Part shown: positions 25,979-34,936 of the stretch, in pieces
Numbering within the stretch: the first letter of the stretch is position 1
How the letters are laid out: each line of letters starts with the position of its first letter
Assembly: GCF_003963535.1 (NCBI RefSeq)
Contig: NZ_CP034539.1
Location: 8,432,001 to 8,496,000 of the forward strand
Reading direction: 5' to 3'
Source of the DNA: Streptomyces cyaneochromogenes
GTDB lineage: Bacteria; Actinomycetota; Actinomycetes; Streptomycetales; Streptomycetaceae
Length of the DNA stretch: 64,000 nt
Notes under the pieces: generated by a model
Database searches by the model: none
The model's input: only the letters and a program-made list of their open reading frames with translations
Told to the model about the DNA's origin: nothing
Program-made: the position numbers and the translations under genes

Positions 25979-27382
25979 ATGGACGGCATCGACATCACCC
26001 GGGCGCCCGGCACCGAAGCCGCGGCCACCGTTTCCCGCCTGCATACCGCGTTCGCGACCGGCCTGACCAGACCCGTGGCCTGGCGGCGCGCCCAGCTGCG
26101 GGGCCTGCGAAGCCTGCTGACGGACCACGCACCGGAGCTGGAGGAGGCGCTGAGAGCCGATCTCGGGAAGAGTCCGACGGAGGCATTCACCACCGAGCTC
26201 GGGTTCACCGTCAACGAGATCGACCACACACTCGCCCACCTGAACGCATGGCTGCGCCCGCGCCGCACCCGCGTACCCCTCGCCCTCGCGCCCGCACGCG
26301 CCCGGCTGGTCCGCGAACCCCTGGGCACCGTCCTGATCATCAGCCCGTGGAACTACCCGGTGCAGTTGGCGCTGGCGCCCCTGGTCGGCGCGCTGGCCGC
26401 GGGCAACTGCGCCGTCGTCAAACCCAGCGAACTCGCCCCCGCCACCTCCGCCGCCCTCGCCCGGCTGCTGCCCCTCCACCTCGACCCGCAGGCGGTGGCC
26501 GTTGTCGAGGGCGGCGTCCCCGAGACGACGGCCCTGCTGGAACAGCGTTTCGACCACATCTTCTACACCGGCAACGGCACCGTCGGCCGCATCGTCATGA
26601 CCGCCGCCGCACGCCACCTCACCCCGCTGACCCTCGAACTCGGCGGCAAGAGTCCCGCCGTGGTGGAACCCGGCGCCGACCTGGCCACAGCAGCCCGCCG
26701 CATCGTCTGGGGCAAGTTCATGAACGCCGGCCAGACCTGCGTCGCACCGGACTACGTCCTCGCTGTCGGCGAGACGGCCACCGCCCTGGAACCCCACCTG
26801 GCCTCAGCCGTCCGCGAGATGTACGGCGACGACCCGGCCGCCGGCCCCGACTACGGCCGCATCGTCAGCACCCGCCACTTCGACCGGCTCGTCGCCTTCC
26901 TCAAGGACGGACGCACCGTCGTCGGCGGGGACCACGACCGCGACAGCCGCTACATCGCCCCCACCGTTCTCGCCGACGTCGACCCCGAAGCACCGGTGAT
27001 GAAGGAGGAGATCTTCGGGCCCGTCCTGCCCGTCGTCGCCGTCCCCGACCTGGACGCGGCCATCTCCTTCATCACAGAACGGGACAAACCCCTGGCCCTC
27101 TACGCCTTCACCGCCTCCGCCGCCGGCAAGCGCCGCCTGACCGCGGAGACCTCCTCGGGCGCCCTGGCCTTCGGCGTCCCCAACGCCCATCTGACCGTCT
27201 CCGGGCTGCCGTTCGGCGGCGTCGGGGAAAGCGGCTTCGGCCGCTACCACGGCGAGCACTCCATCGACACCTTCAGCCACACCAAGGCCGTCCTGGACAA
27301 GCCGCTCTTCCCCGACCTGCTCCGGCTCGCCTACCCGCCGTTCACCGCCTGGAAGGAACGACTGCTGCGCCTACTGGTGTGA
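25979..27382 (+). CDS. Aldehyde dehydrogenase (class 3-like)
   Basis: Predicted 467 residues. Catalytic Glu220 lies in LELGGKSP and nucleophile Cys254 in NAGQTCVAP. PWNYP near the N-terminal third and KEEIFGPVLPV toward the end are standard family motifs. The short length and the C-terminal PPFTAWKERLLRLLV extension match class 3 (fatty/aromatic aldehyde) enzymes such as ALDH3 or coniferyl aldehyde dehydrogenases. It is the last gene of the amine oxidase operon and can oxidise the aldehyde made by the amine oxidase, or the one released by the aldolase. Confidence 0.9.
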   Translation: MDGIDITRAPGTEAAATVSRLHTAFATGLTRPVAWRRAQLRGLRSLLTDHAPELEEALRADLGKSPTEAFTTELGFTVNEIDHTLAHLNAWLRPRRTRVPLALAPARARLVREPLGTVLIISPWNYPVQLALAPLVGALAAGNCAVVKPSELAPATSAALARLLPLHLDPQAVAVVEGGVPETTALLEQRFDHIFYTGNGTVGRIVMTAAARHLTPLTLELGGKSPAVVEPGADLATAARRIVWGKFMNAGQTCVAPDYVLAVGETATALEPHLASAVREMYGDDPAAGPDYGRIVSTRHFDRLVAFLKDGRTVVGGDHDRDSRYIAPTVLADVDPEAPVMKEEIFGPVLPVVAVPDLDAAISFITERDKPLALYAFTASAAGKRRLTAETSSGALAFGVPNAHLTVSGLPFGGVGESGFGRYHGEHSIDTFSHTKAVLDKPLFPDLLRLAYPPFTAWKERLLRLLV

Positions 27383-27530
27383 CACTCGCGGGAGCAGAGG
27401 ACGACGCCCGCACCAGTGCGGCCGTCAGCGGGTACGCCGCCTGCACCGGCAGCTTCGGGCGTTCTCGCCGTCGTGACGTACTACGCGACCACGTCGAGCG
27501 GCACAGTGACAGGCACGACGTCCTGAACCA

Positions 27531-27573
27531 TGCGTGGTGCCCGCCCGGGAGCCCCCCGGGTGGGCACCACGCA
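27531..27573 (+). terminator. Long hairpin after the aldehyde dehydrogenase operon
   Basis: A 19-bp stem with one mismatch (27531-27549 with 27555-27573) and a 5-base loop lies 150 bp after the stop. It is the strongest candidate terminator of the five-gene operon. The rest of 27383-27794 holds no gene; the part after about 27640 is probably the non-coding end of the ISL3 element. Confidence 0.6.
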
Positions 27574-27794
27574 CAGCCGCGCGCCCAGTGCCCATGCAGT
27601 CGGGCAGCCTTTGCGGCGATCCGTTACAGCGGGAGTTGTATGCCGAGCTCCTGCATGGCGCGGCAGGGCGGGCCGCCTTCGGAACATTCGGTCTTGTGGC
27701 CCTTGACGCGGCGTTGGAGGGTGCGGGGTCGATGGCTTCGGGACTGTCAACCGAGTGGCTCTGGCCCGTAGTCGGTGGTGACGCCGGGTGTCTG

Positions 27795-28757
27795 TCAGGG
27801 CAGGAGGATGCGGTGGCGGAGGAGGTCGAATCCGGCGCGTCTGTGCATCTGTCTCATGATCCTCTTGGTGCGGGTGTTGACGCCTTCGGTGCGGCCGTTG
27901 TGGTAGGGCAAGGTGAGTCCGGCGTTCACGGCGAGCCGGTCGATTTCGAGGCCGCTGGTGAAGCTGCGCAGGTGGGGTAGGTCGACGGCGCGGGCGGCTG
28001 TGATCCACTCGGTGAGTTTCACGTTGTTGCCCTCGGCCGGTTTCAGCAGGGTGGCGAAGCCGCGTACGAGATCGGCGAGTGCGGTCATCTCCGGGCAGGC
28101 CGCGACGATCTTCTCCAGCAGGGTCGTTTCCTTCGGGCGCAGGGTTTCGGGGTCGGTGAGCAGGAGGCGGCTGGCGTGACGTGGGGTGGTGACGGGGCGG
28201 TCGCCTTCGGCGCGGCCCTGGTTGAGGTAGTGGACCAGGAGGTTCGCGCTGCCGGTGTAGCCCAGCTCCCTTATCTCTCAGCAGTTGGGTGACAGGAACT
28301 GCCGGTTCGGCCGCGCGGCGGGCGCGCAGATGGTCGCGGTAGGGGTCGACGAGGGTGGGCCGGTAGGTGGGGGCGATGCGCAGGGCCTGGGGCTCGGGCA
28401 TGCGGGCGTAGCGTTTGACGGTATTCAGGGCCACTCCGAGGCGGCGGGAGCAGTCGAGCAGGCCGACGCCCTGGCCGAGGAGGTCGTGGATCTTGTTCCA
28501 GCGTTCGCGGGTGGTCTGCTCGCGTACTCCACCAGGGCGGGTCGGATTGATGGTGGCCCAGCATCCGGTGTGCGCGCGGACCTCGATCTGGACTTGTCGC
28601 AGAGGTTGCGCCAGAGGTGCCATCGGTCGCTGACCTGCACCGCGTCGGGCAGGGCGCGGCGGATGGCCTCGGCGTAGGCGGCCGAGCCGTCGCGGCACAC
28701 GATCTCGGCACCAGGATGCCGCCTGCGGCGCAGCGTGCCTGCCGCGTGGATGGCCCG
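27795..28757 (-). pseudogene. ISL3-family transposase, frameshifted and truncated
   Basis: Minus-strand segments in different frames match an ISL3 transposase in order: IVCRDGSAAYAEAIRRALPDA with the QVSDRWHLWRNL motif, then RWNKIHDLLGQG and a helix-turn-helix (NTVKRYAR), and finally PYHNGRTEGVNTRTKRIMRQMHRRAG with the last catalytic region and GFDLLRHRILL. At least two frameshifts separate them and the zinc-finger N-terminus is missing. It is inactive as written. Confidence 0.8.
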
Positions 28758-28853
28758 CTAACGCAGAGATCCCGACGCCGTTCAGTCAAGAAGAGTGCCC
28801 GTGAGCCCTTTCCGACCTGGTTGCCGGGTCAGGCCGTTGGGCTGACAACGCAG

Positions 28854-28910
28854 TGAAGCCCCTGGTAGATGGGTTTTCGACCAAGAGAACCGTCTCCACC
28901 AGAGGCTTCA
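28854..28910 (+). promoter_or_regulatory. Hairpin abutting transposase start
   Basis: Arms of 13 bp (28854-28866 and 28898-28910, 12 matching) with a 31-base loop end just before the GTG start at 28912. This is the same layout as at 5614-5675. Confidence 0.55.
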
Positions 28911-28911
28911 T

Positions 28912-29646
28912 GTGTTTGTCTACCCGTCGGGCGTCGACGTGTCCAGCTCTGCCCTCCGCTTCCTCACGCAGCAGTTGCGGCGCCATCGCCGTGCGATCGG
29001 CTCCCGTTGGCGGCGCCTGAGTGCCGGCCGCCAGGCTCTGCTCACACTCGCCCACCTGCGGGTGGGACACACATACGCCCAGCTGGCGGCCGGGTTCGGT
29101 GTCGGCACCACGACGGCCTACCGCTACGTCGCCGAGGCTGTCGAGCTCCTGGCCGCCCTCGCCCCCGGCCTGGCCGACGCGGTACGGGTCGCGTCGGTGA
29201 AGGCGTTCGTGATCCTGGACGGCACACTCCTGCCGATCGACCGCATCGCCGCGGACCGGCCGTTCTTCTCCGGCAAGCACAAGAGGCACGGGATGAACGT
29301 GCAGGTCATCGCCGACCCCTTCGGTCGGTTGCTGTGGGCCTCACCGGCCCTGCCCGGCGCCGTCCACGACATCCGTGCGGCCCGCGAACACGGCATCCTC
29401 GACGCCCTCACCGACGCCGACATCCCGTGCTGGGCGGACAAGGCCTACCGAGGCGCCAGCGGCACGGTCCGCACTCCGTACTGGGGACGGTGGGAGACCC
29501 TGTCCGCAGGCCAGAAGGCTGTGAACCGGTCCCACGCGAAGATCCGCGCCCGCGGCGAGCAGGCCGTCGCCACCCTCAAGTCCTGGCGGCTGCTGCGCGA
29601 CGGACGGTGCGACGAGCTCACCCCGCCAACCGCTCTCGCGGCTTGA
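28912..29646 (+). CDS. IS5-family transposase
   Basis: Predicted 244 residues from GTG at 28912. The helix-turn-helix region (AGRQALLTLAHLR, then the AGFGVGTTTAYRYV helix) is followed by the DDE core: Asp in VILDGTLLPID, Asp in ALPGAVHDIRAA and the acid in RGEQAVATLKSWRLL. The last 15 residues (DGRCDELTPPTALAA) depart from the usual family ending, and no right terminal repeat was found, so the 3' end may be truncated. It is related to, but clearly different from, the frameshifted copy at 5676. Confidence 0.8.
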   Translation: MFVYPSGVDVSSSALRFLTQQLRRHRRAIGSRWRRLSAGRQALLTLAHLRVGHTYAQLAAGFGVGTTTAYRYVAEAVELLAALAPGLADAVRVASVKAFVILDGTLLPIDRIAADRPFFSGKHKRHGMNVQVIADPFGRLLWASPALPGAVHDIRAAREHGILDALTDADIPCWADKAYRGASGTVRTPYWGRWETLSAGQKAVNRSHAKIRARGEQAVATLKSWRLLRDGRCDELTPPTALAA

Positions 29647-30018
29647 CAGACCGCATTAGGAATCAGTGACTGTAACTGAGAGCATGCGGCTACGGCCAAG
29701 CCTTCTACCAAGCGTTCACCGTGTGGTGTTCAAGCTGCTGTTGGGCGGGATTCGGGAAGGGTTCCAGGTGAGTCACGCCGAGCCTCGTCCGTGCCACCAC
29801 ACTTGATGCGGCAACGCGAACCGCCTGGAGGCCGTGATCAAAGAGGAAAGCGTTGCTCGGGGCGACTGAAGGAGAGCACGCGCCCGGAGGGCCCACTACC
29901 TACACGGTCACGGGTGCTGGGCTCTCGTCGGCAGGCTCGGCAGTGCGGGAGCGGGGCAAGGCCCGCTAGGTTCACCCCGGCGATGTGACATCTCGTGACA
30001 GATGAGAGGGTCGGGCGG
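29647..30018. other. Intergenic region upstream of pcaL with possible pcaB tail
   Basis: No intact gene. A plus-strand frame ending at TAG 29967-29969 reads PTTYTVTGAGLSSAGSAVRERGKAR, which faintly recalls the C-terminus of PcaB, the gene often upstream of pcaL. The likeness is weak. From about 29984 the sequence resembles that before the pcaL fragment at 5198, so it probably includes the native pcaL promoter or leader. Confidence 0.35.
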
Positions 30019-31317
30019 GTGAGTGAGACACCGATGAACACCCTGCAATACCGCTTTGACGGGCCAGAAGACGCCCCGGTCCTGATCCTCGGTCCCTCAC
30101 TGGGTACCACATGGCACATGTGGGACCGGCAGGTACCGGAGCTGGCCCAGCAGTGGCGTATCTTCCGGTTCGACCTGCCGGGACACGGTGGAGCGCCGGC
30201 ATACCCGGCGGGCTCGGTCGGCGATCTCGCGGAGCGGCTGCTCGCCACCCTAGACGGCCTCGGCGTGCAGCGCTTCGGCTACGCGGGCTGCGCGCTGGGC
30301 GGCGCCCTCGGCATCGAACTGGCCCTGCGCCACCCGGAGCGCATCGCCTCGCTCGCCCTGATCGCCGCCTCGCCGCGCTTCGGCACGGCCGACGAGTTCC
30401 GGCAGCGGGGTGTGATCGTGCGCACGAACGGCCTCGACCCCATCGCCCGCACCTCGCCCGACCGCTGGTTCACCTCCGGCTTCGCCGCCGCCCAGCCGGC
30501 GATCACCGAGTGGGCGGTGCAGATGGTGCGCACCACCGACCCGGGCTGCTACATCGCCGCCTGCGAGGCACTCGCCTCCTTCGACGTGCGGTCACAGCTC
30601 GGTGGCGTCGCCGTGCCCACCCTGGTTCTCGTCGGCTCGGACGACCAGGTCACCGGCCCCGCCGAGGCCCGCACGCTGGTCGCGGGCATACCGGACGCTC
30701 GTCTCGCCGTCGTCCCGGGCGCCTCCCACCTCGTCCCGGTCGAGCAGCCCGCCGCCGTCACCGACCTGCTGGTCCGGCACTTCTCCACCGCCTGGCAGCC
30801 CGCCTACGACTCCTCCACCGGCCAGATCGCCATCCCGGCCGCCCCCGTCAAGCCGGTCCTGACGGCCGCGCCCCCGCAGCCCGCTCCCGTCGCCGAGATC
30901 GCGCCGGCCGTCGTACCGCCGCAGACGGCGGGCCGGCCGGACCCGTACGACGCGGGGATCAAGGTCCGTCGCGAGGTGCTCGGTGATGCGCACGTCGACC
31001 GGGCGCTGGCGCAGGCGGACGAGTTCTCGGGGGACTTCCAGGAGTTCATCACCCGGTACGCGTGGGGCGAGATCTGGGACAGACCCGGCCTCGACCGGCG
31101 CTCCCGCAGCTGTGTCACCCTCACCGCCCTGGTCGCCGGCGGTCATCTGGAGGAACTCGCCTTCCACGTCCGCGCCGCCCTGCGCAACGGCCTCACCCCG
31201 GTGGAGATCAAGGAAGTGCTGCTGCAGGCGGCCGTCTACTGCGGCGTCCCGGCGGCGAACAGTGCCTTCAAGGTGGCGCAGCAGGTCATACGGGAGGAGA
31301 CCACTCCGCAGGAGTGA
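30019..31317 (+). CDS. pcaL: Fused 3-oxoadipate enol-lactonase / 4-carboxymuconolactone decarboxylase
   Basis: Predicted 432 residues from GTG at 30019 (ATG at 30034 is possible). The N-terminal 265 residues are an alpha/beta hydrolase like PcaD; after a proline-rich linker, residues about 310-425 are a PcaC-type carboxymuconolactone decarboxylase. In actinobacteria the fusion performs two consecutive steps of the protocatechuate branch of the beta-ketoadipate pathway. The nucleophile elbow reads GCALGG at 90-95, with alanine where serine is expected; the Asp (GSDDQV) and His (GASHLVP) regions are present. The usual pca neighbours are absent, and transposon debris lies upstream. Confidence 0.92.
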   Translation: MSETPMNTLQYRFDGPEDAPVLILGPSLGTTWHMWDRQVPELAQQWRIFRFDLPGHGGAPAYPAGSVGDLAERLLATLDGLGVQRFGYAGCALGGALGIELALRHPERIASLALIAASPRFGTADEFRQRGVIVRTNGLDPIARTSPDRWFTSGFAAAQPAITEWAVQMVRTTDPGCYIAACEALASFDVRSQLGGVAVPTLVLVGSDDQVTGPAEARTLVAGIPDARLAVVPGASHLVPVEQPAAVTDLLVRHFSTAWQPAYDSSTGQIAIPAAPVKPVLTAAPPQPAPVAEIAPAVVPPQTAGRPDPYDAGIKVRREVLGDAHVDRALAQADEFSGDFQEFITRYAWGEIWDRPGLDRRSRSCVTLTALVAGGHLEELAFHVRAALRNGLTPVEIKEVLLQAAVYCGVPAANSAFKVAQQVIREETTPQE

Positions 31318-31361
31318 GGGTCCTCGGGGCATCCGCCGGGAGCGCGCGCCAGGATGGACCC

Positions 31362-31997
31362 ATGAAGCTCACGAAGAAGTCGCACGCCTGCGTCCGGCTC
31401 GAAAAGGACGGACGCACGCTCGTTGTCGACCCCGGAGGATTCAGCGAGGACGACGCCGCCGTCGGCGCGGACGCGATCCTCGTCACACACGAGCACCCCG
31501 ACCACTTCGACGAGGCGCGCCTGCGGGCGGCGATGGAGGCCAACCCGGCCGCCGAGATCTGGACGCTCAGGTCCGTGGCGGAGCAGGTTTCCGCGGCCTT
31601 CCCGGGCCGGGTGCACACCGTCGGCCACGGCGACACCTTCACCGCCGCCGGCTTCGACGTCCAGGTCCACGGCGAGCTGCACGCCGTGATCCACCCGGAC
31701 ATCCCGCGCATCACCAACGTGGGGTACCTCATCGACGGCGGCCGGGTCTTCCACCCGGGCGACGCCCTCACCGTCCCCGACCGTCCGGTGGAGACGCTGA
31801 TGCTGCCGGTCATGGCCCCTTGGAACAAGATCTCGGAGGTCATCGACTACGTCCGCGAGGTCAAGCCGCAGCGCGCCTACGACATCCACGACGCCCTGCT
31901 CACCGACCTGGCCCGCCCGATCTACGACCGCCAGATCGGCGGCCTGGGCGGCTCGGAGCATCTGCGCCTGTCGCCGGGGGACTCGGCGCAGGTGTGA
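31362..31997 (+). CDS. MBL-fold metal-dependent hydrolase
   Basis: Predicted 211 residues. The zinc motif THEHPDH is at 42-48 (His43, His45, Asp47, His48). The short length and the late GRVFHPGDAL segment fit the UlaG/RomA-like subgroup of beta-lactamase-fold hydrolases. It starts 44 bp after pcaL and may be read through from it. The substrate is unknown. Confidence 0.88.
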   Translation: MKLTKKSHACVRLEKDGRTLVVDPGGFSEDDAAVGADAILVTHEHPDHFDEARLRAAMEANPAAEIWTLRSVAEQVSAAFPGRVHTVGHGDTFTAAGFDVQVHGELHAVIHPDIPRITNVGYLIDGGRVFHPGDALTVPDRPVETLMLPVMAPWNKISEVIDYVREVKPQRAYDIHDALLTDLARPIYDRQIGGLGGSEHLRLSPGDSAQV

Positions 31998-32053
31998 GCG
32001 GTCCCACCCTGGGCGGGGCCGGGTTGTCAGTCCCGCCCGGTAGGTTGTCAGGC

Positions 32054-32833
32054 ATGCGCATCGCGACCTGGAACGTGAACTCGATCACCGCTCGCCTGCC
32101 GAGGCTCCTGGCCTGGCTGGAGAGCAGCGGCACCGACGTGCTGTGCCTCCAGGAGGCCAAGCTCGCCGAGGGCCAGTTCCCGTTCGACCCGCTGCGCGAC
32201 CTCGGCTACGAGGCGGCGGTCAACGCCACCGGCCGGTGGAACGGCGTGGCGGTGCTCTCCCGCGTCGGCCTCAAGGACGTCGTCAAGGGCCTGCCCGGCG
32301 ACCCCGGCTACGACGGCGTGCAGGAACCCCGCGCCATCTCCGCGACCTGCGGCCCGGTCCGGGTCTGGTCGGTGTACGTGCCCAACGGCCGTGAGGTGGA
32401 CCACCCCCACTACGCCTACAAGCTCCAGTGGTTCGAGGCACTCAAGGCGGCCGTCGCGGGCGACGCGGGCGGCAGCCGCCCGTTCGCGGTGCTGGGCGAC
32501 TACAACGTCGCCCCGACGGACGACGACGTCTACGACGTGGCCGCCTTCGAGGGCCTCACCCACGTCACCCCCGCCGAGCGCGCCGCCCTCGCCTCCCTGC
32601 GCGAGTCCGGCCTGTCCGACGTGGTCCCGCGCCCCCTCAAGTACGACCACCCGTACACCTACTGGGACTACCGCCAGCTCTGCTTCCCCAAGAACCGCGG
32701 CATGCGCATCGACCTGGTGTACGGCAACGAGCCGTTCGCGAAGGCGGTCACCGACTCCTACGTGGACCGCGAGGAGCGCAAGGGCAAGGGCGCGTCGGAC
32801 CATGCGCCCGTGGTGGTGGACCTCGACGTATAG
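32054..32833 (+). CDS. xthA: Exonuclease III family DNA repair nuclease
   Basis: Predicted 259 residues. It opens with MRIATWNVNSI (metal-binding Asn). Glu in LCLQEAK, Asp/Asn in GDYNVAPTD and the C-terminal ASDHAP motif complete the active site of the exonuclease III/AP endonuclease family. It cleaves DNA at abasic sites and trims 3' ends in base-excision repair. It starts 56 bp after the MBL-fold gene on the same strand. Confidence 0.93.
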   Translation: MRIATWNVNSITARLPRLLAWLESSGTDVLCLQEAKLAEGQFPFDPLRDLGYEAAVNATGRWNGVAVLSRVGLKDVVKGLPGDPGYDGVQEPRAISATCGPVRVWSVYVPNGREVDHPHYAYKLQWFEALKAAVAGDAGGSRPFAVLGDYNVAPTDDDVYDVAAFEGLTHVTPAERAALASLRESGLSDVVPRPLKYDHPYTYWDYRQLCFPKNRGMRIDLVYGNEPFAKAVTDSYVDREERKGKGASDHAPVVVDLDV

Positions 32834-32837
32834 CCGA

Positions 32838-32935
32838 GGCCGGGCACAACCAGCCCGTCCGGCGTTGGGGGACGAGGCCGTTCAGGCCGATACGGGAGGC
32901 CGGGGGCAGAGCCCCCGGGGGCGGCGACCCCGACG
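32838..32935. repeat. Streptomyces intergenic repeat with bidirectional hairpin
   Basis: The CCAGCCCGTCCGGCGTT segment resembles a dispersed element that I recall as common between Streptomyces genes. It is followed by a perfect 8-bp stem (32900-32907 with 32911-32918, loop AGA). It lies between convergent genes and can terminate both. Confidence 0.6.
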
Positions 32936-32940
32936 CCGGG

Positions 32941-34707
32941 TCACCTCACAAACGCCCGCAGATCGACCGACTCGGCCAGCGCGGCGAGCCCCGCGTCCCC
33001 CGGATGCAGATGGTCCCCACTGTCGTACGCGGGGAGCATCCGGGAAGGCCGCGCCGGGTCCCGGATCACGGCGTCGAAGTCGAGCACACCGTCGAACCCG
33101 GCGCTCGTGCGGATCCACTGGTTCACCTTGAGGCGCTCCGCGTCAACTGCCGCCGTGCACCGCGCCTCCCCCTCGCAGGGCAGGATCGTCGCCACCAGCA
33201 TCCGCAGTCCCCGCGCGTGTCCCCGGTCGGCGATCTCACGCAGTCCCGCGATGACCTGCTCGGCCGTGGTCTGCCACCGCACATCGTTGACGCCCTCGAA
33301 CACCACCGCCGTACGCGCCGACGTCTGGGCCAGAACATCCCGGTCGAACCGGTAGAGGGCGCTCACCCCGGCCGTGTCCGTAGACACCCCGTCACCGGGA
33401 TAGCGGTCGCTGACCACACGGTTTCCGGAGATCCCCTGGTTGAGCACCCCATAGTGCGGGACCACACTCTGGTTCAGCAGCCGTGTGGCCAGCACATTGG
33501 GCCACCGCCGGTTGGCGTCCGTCGTGGACTTGTCGCCGTCGGTGATCGAGTCCCCGAGCAGCACCACGGACCCGGGCCCGCCGCCCACGTCGACGCCGGT
33601 CAGCAGCGGCCAACTGGTCAGGACGGTCCCGTACGGCGCCGCGGAGCCGTCCGCCGTATGGTCGCCCGGCCCGCTCACATACGACCGTTGCTGCGCGAGC
33701 CGGTGCACCGGTGCCGCCGGCACGGTCCCCGGCAGATGGAAGCTGACCAGCAGATTGGTGTCCGCCGGCACCTGGAAGGCGAGCGGATCGCTGTACGCCT
33801 GCGCCCCCGCCGGGATCTCGACGCCCGCCGTGCCCCGGAAGGTCACCGCGACCGGCGTGCCCCGCGCCGCCGCGCCCGCCTGCTGCACCGCCACCGTGGC
33901 GCTGCCGATCCGTACCGGCGCCGCCGCGAAGGTGTTGTCGAACCGCAGCCGCACCCGCGGCCCGCCCGCCGAGGTGTGCACGACCAGCCGCAACGTCCGG
34001 TCGGTCCACGGGCCCACGGTCGGATAGCCGCCCGTCGCGGCCGCCCAACTCCCCGTCCAGCCCGGAGCGGGGGCCCGCACGGAGACCGCGAACACATGCA
34101 GCCCGCTCGCCTGCGGCAGCCGTACGGAGGCAACCCGGCGCCCCACCACCAGCGGCACGGTCACGACGTACAGCCGGGCCCGCTCGGCGAGTTGACCCGC
34201 TCGGGTGTTGATGTGCGGCAGGGCCACGGCCTTGGTGGCGAGCGGTCCGGTGCGCCAGTCGGGCGCGGTCAGGCGGTAGGCGGACCGGGTGCCGTCGGTG
34301 TACAGCACCGTCCCCGTTCCGCCGTCGGCGGTGCCGTTCGTGCCCGCCACCAGGAACGCGAGCGCGTCGCCGCGGCCGCCCACCCGCACGTCCTGGCCGC
34401 CGGCGCGGACGTTGTCGGGCTCGCCCGGCTGCCGCTTCGGCCAGGTCAGCCGGGCACCCTGCACGGTGAGCGCGCGGCCGGGTGTCCAGCCCGCCGCCGA
34501 GAGGTCCTGCGCCGACAGGGAGGCGCCCGACCCGTCGAAGTCCGCCTCGGCGGGCCGGGCGTCGTCGCTGACGGCCACGTTGTCGAAGAGCCGCTCCAGC
34601 GGAAGCGGCTTGGCTCTGTACTCGGTGGCCGCCTGCGCGGAGACCCCCGGCACCAGGGCCGCGAACAGAGCTAGGACGACCGTGGATCCCCACACACATC
34701 GGCGCAA
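32941..34707 (-). CDS. Secreted SGNH/GDSL hydrolase
   Basis: Predicted 588 residues from TTG at 34707, favoured by GGAGGAG six bases upstream. A signal peptide (hydrophobic run then VSAQAA) ends near residue 27. The first half is probably a beta-sandwich domain. The esterase half has block I LLGDSITDG, block III FEGVNDV and the catalytic Asp/His in DHLHPGDAG near the C-terminus. Such enzymes deacetylate polysaccharides or cleave esters outside the cell. It is a single gene. Confidence 0.88.
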   Translation of the reverse strand: MRRCVWGSTVVLALFAALVPGVSAQAATEYRAKPLPLERLFDNVAVSDDARPAEADFDGSGASLSAQDLSAAGWTPGRALTVQGARLTWPKRQPGEPDNVRAGGQDVRVGGRGDALAFLVAGTNGTADGGTGTVLYTDGTRSAYRLTAPDWRTGPLATKAVALPHINTRAGQLAERARLYVVTVPLVVGRRVASVRLPQASGLHVFAVSVRAPAPGWTGSWAAATGGYPTVGPWTDRTLRLVVHTSAGGPRVRLRFDNTFAAAPVRIGSATVAVQQAGAAARGTPVAVTFRGTAGVEIPAGAQAYSDPLAFQVPADTNLLVSFHLPGTVPAAPVHRLAQQRSYVSGPGDHTADGSAAPYGTVLTSWPLLTGVDVGGGPGSVVLLGDSITDGDKSTTDANRRWPNVLATRLLNQSVVPHYGVLNQGISGNRVVSDRYPGDGVSTDTAGVSALYRFDRDVLAQTSARTAVVFEGVNDVRWQTTAEQVIAGLREIADRGHARGLRMLVATILPCEGEARCTAAVDAERLKVNQWIRTSAGFDGVLDFDAVIRDPARPSRMLPAYDSGDHLHPGDAGLAALAESVDLRAFVR

Positions 34708-34936
34708 CTCCGACTCCTCCCGTTCACGACCGCTCAGGACTGCGTATGACTGCACATGACAAGTTCGGGTGAGGCTTCGGGCGAGACCCTCAGTCGAGAC
34801 GCAAGACGCACCGAGAAAGTAGAGAGGCACCCGTGACCCGTCAACGAGCCATGCCCGAAGTCGGCGTGAACTCGACCGGAATCGGCGGCCCGCGCGCCTG
34901 TGGTGCGTTCGGCAGTACGAATGACACGCTTGACGT

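Noticed and set aside
28912..29700. Exact ends of the second IS5-type element
   Set aside because: No matching terminal inverted repeats could be found; the right end seems to be lost.
5168..30121. A phage-like integrative element with attL/attR
   Set aside because: No integrase, excisionase or replication gene lies between the two pcaL ends, and the flanks are only about 91% alike.
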